A DNA stretch of 5,401 nucleotides from Lachnospiraceae bacterium (lineage in GTDB: Bacteria > Bacillota > Clostridia > Lachnospirales > Lachnospiraceae). The notes beneath the pieces were generated by a model, which did no database searches, was not told where the DNA came from, and saw only the letters and a program-made list of their open reading frames with translations. The stretch spans positions 1 to 5,401 of the forward strand of contig CAAFTS010000003.1 of assembly GCA_900765975.1 (NCBI GenBank). Reading direction: 5' to 3'. How positions within the stretch are numbered: position 1 is the first letter of the stretch; each line of letters starts with the position of its first letter. A program made the translations under genes and the position numbers. Positions 3,829 through 5,401 of this stretch are shown here, piece by piece.

Positions 3829-5401
3829 ACAGGATTCTCCGGAGTATAAGGGAAGACTTCGGGAGATGACAGCAGTCCTTCGGAAACATGGAATTACGAG
3901 AGGAGTTACCCCGGAAAAATTAAGATTGATCCTTGAAGATTTAGGCCCCACTTATATTAAACTGGGACAGATTATGTCTATGCATTCTGATATCCTTCCT
4001 AAACGATATTGTGAAGAATTGATGCGCCTTCGTTCAGAAGTTGCGCCGATGCCTTTTTCAGAGGTTGCTGAAGTGCTGCAGGAGTCCTATGGTATGGAGT
4101 GGAGTGAGATTTTCCAAAGCATTGAAGAAAAACCGCTTGGTTCAGCATCCATTGCACAGGTGCATAGGGCAGCATTAAAAGATGGCAGCCATGTTGTGAT
4201 GAAAGTGCAGAGAAAAGGAATCTATGAAACGATGGCGCGTGACATTGCATTGTTGAAAAAAGCTGTCAGATTGCTGCCACCGGTTAGTGTAAAAGGACTG
4301 GTAGATCTGGAGTTAGTTCTGGATGAACTCTGGGCAGTGACGCGGGAAGAGATGAATTTTCTGACAGAGGCAGCCAATATGGAAGAGTTTCGCCGAAGAA
4401 ATCAGGATGTTAAGTTTATCGGTGTACCGGTGTTGTATCAGGAGTACACAACACCGCATGTGCTGGTGATGGAATATATTGACGGTTTCATTGTTGATGA
4501 GAAGGAAGCTCTGCAGAATGCCGGCTATGATTTAAAGGAAATCGGAAGTAAACTGGTAGATAATTATATTAAACAAGTTATTGAAGACGGATTTTTTCAT
4601 GCAGATCCACATCCGGGGAATTTGAGAGTGCGGGATGGAAAGATTATCTGGATTGATATGGGGATGATGGGCAGGCTTACAGATCGGGATAGAGAATTGC
4701 TGGAACTTGCGGTTCGTGGTGTTGCAGTGAATGATGTTGGTATGATTCAAGAGGCTGTAATGGCGTTGGGAGAGTTCAAGGAGAAACCGGACCCAAGTAC
4801 GTTGTATGAAGATATCAACAGCTTGTTTGGAAAATATGGAACAGCAGAGATGGGGGAAATTGATATCGCAGAAGTTATGATGGATTTAATGGATGTGATG
4901 AAGGAAAACAAGATTGTCATGCCTCATGGTCTGACGATGCTTGCTAGAGGACTCACGCATATGGAGGGAGTTCTGGCAGATATTTCACCGGAGATTAATA
5001 TGGTAGAAATTGCCAGCGCCAGAATCAAGGGAAGCCTGTTGCATTCGATTGATTGGAAAAAGGAAATGAAACAAAGCGGAAAGCGTATGTATCGTTCTTT
5101 ATACAAATCGATCGAACTTCCGTCGCTACTTTCGGATGTTATGCATGGATATTTGAAAGGACAGACCAGAGTGAATCTGGATCTTCATGTATCAGGAGAT
5201 CTGGAACAGCTGTTGCGTCGGCTGATTCGAAATATTGTGATGGGACTTTGGGTAATGGCACTTTTGATCAGTTCCAGTATTATCTGTACTACTAATATGC
5301 AGCCAAAGATATGGGGAATTCCTGCAATTGGAGCATTTGGTTATTTGATTGCGTTTTGCATTGTAATATATGTATTCCTGAAACATATTTTTTCACAAAA
5401 A
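3821..5401 (+). CDS. ABC1/AarF/UbiB-family atypical kinase, membrane-anchored (open at right edge)
   Basis: The frame is open from ATG 3821 to the last base: 527 codons and no stop, near the family's usual 530-560. UbiB/ADCK landmarks appear in order. The KxGQ motif is at residues 47-50 inside LGPTYIKLGQ. The nucleotide loop PLGSASIAQVHRA is at 105-117, and the ATP lysine is Lys128 in VVMKVQR. REEMNFLTEA is at 175-184 and LVMEYIDG at 215-222. The catalytic FFHADPHPGN is at 258-267 (Asp262, Asn267), and IDMG, with metal-binding Asp279, is at 278-281. Two C-terminal hydrophobic helices (about 471-490 and 497-521) should anchor it in the membrane. Relatives COQ8/UbiB act as ATPases supporting isoprenoid-lipid metabolism, classically ubiquinone. 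Here that pathway is unlikely, so the substrate is unknown. The start overlaps the phasin-like gene by 8 nt, with a purine-rich AGAGGAAG at 3804-3811, consistent with translational coupling. No frameshift is seen. Confidence 0.92.
   Translation, partial: MNKQDSPEYKGRLREMTAVLRKHGITRGVTPEKLRLILEDLGPTYIKLGQIMSMHSDILPKRYCEELMRLRSEVAPMPFSEVAEVLQESYGMEWSEIFQSIEEKPLGSASIAQVHRAALKDGSHVVMKVQRKGIYETMARDIALLKKAVRLLPPVSVKGLVDLELVLDELWAVTREEMNFLTEAANMEEFRRRNQDVKFIGVPVLYQEYTTPHVLVMEYIDGFIVDEKEALQNAGYDLKEIGSKLVDNYIKQVIEDGFFHADPHPGNLRVRDGKIIWIDMGMMGRLTDRDRELLELAVRGVAVNDVGMIQEAVMALGEFKEKPDPSTLYEDINSLFGKYGTAEMGEIDIAEVMMDLMDVMKENKIVMPHGLTMLARGLTHMEGVLADISPEINMVEIASARIKGSLLHSIDWKKEMKQSGKRMYRSLYKSIELPSLLSDVMHGYLKGQTRVNLDLHVSGDLEQLLRRLIRNIVMGLWVMALLISSSIICTTNMQPKIWGIPAIGAFGYLIAFCIVIYVFLKHIFSQK

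Noticed and set aside
3593..3889. Minus-strand open frame opposite the phasin-like gene
   Set aside because: Leu/Ser/Pro-rich shadow of the Glu-rich tail codons; no independent support.
5053..5295. Plus-strand open frame within the 3' part of the UbiB-like gene
   Set aside because: Out of frame with a long gene whose membrane helices continue through this stretch.

Overview
The window looks like a gut Firmicute of the Lachnospiraceae type. Genes are densely packed on one strand, Shine-Dalgarno sites are strong (AGGAGG), base composition is moderately AT-rich, and the window holds a rhamnose kinase/isomerase pair, a Gram-positive type DgkA, and a phasin-like/UbiB-like pair. The family assignment is inference; no rRNA or species-specific marker is present. 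All supported genes are on the + strand.

Region 1 (1-83) is the 3' end of a group II intron. Domain V is a bulged hairpin. Domain VI is a hairpin with a bulged branch-point A at 77, and the intron end is at about 83/84. The body of the intron, including any maturase gene, lies to the left of the window. Region 2 (84-153) is a short leader with an isolated TATAAT and the rhaB ribosome binding site.

Region 3 (154-2917) is an L-rhamnose catabolic pair. RhaA (L-rhamnose isomerase) makes L-rhamnulose and RhaB (rhamnulokinase) phosphorylates it to L-rhamnulose-1-phosphate. The 76-bp spacer between them carries a perfect 16-bp direct repeat at 32-bp phase. An intrinsic terminator begins inside the last codons of rhaA and closes the unit. 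The aldolase RhaD, the transporter and the regulator are not in the window.

Region 4 (2940-3024) is a new promoter region. An extended -10 (TGATATAAT) lies inside a perfect 9-bp inverted repeat (operator-like), followed by a leader that can form one of two overlapping hairpins. Region 5 (3025-5401) is an apparent three-gene operon. It encodes a small integral-membrane undecaprenol/diacylglycerol kinase (dgkA), a phasin-like coiled-coil protein with a very acidic tail, and an ABC1/AarF/UbiB-family atypical kinase whose start overlaps the preceding gene by 8 nt. The UbiB-like frame is still open at the last base of the window (527 codons), but all kinase motifs and both C-terminal membrane helices are already present.

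The best candidate for undescribed biology is this last operon. An isoprenoid-alcohol kinase, a lipid-surface-type small protein and a UbiB-family protein are co-transcribed in a bacterium that probably makes no ubiquinone or polyhydroxyalkanoate.
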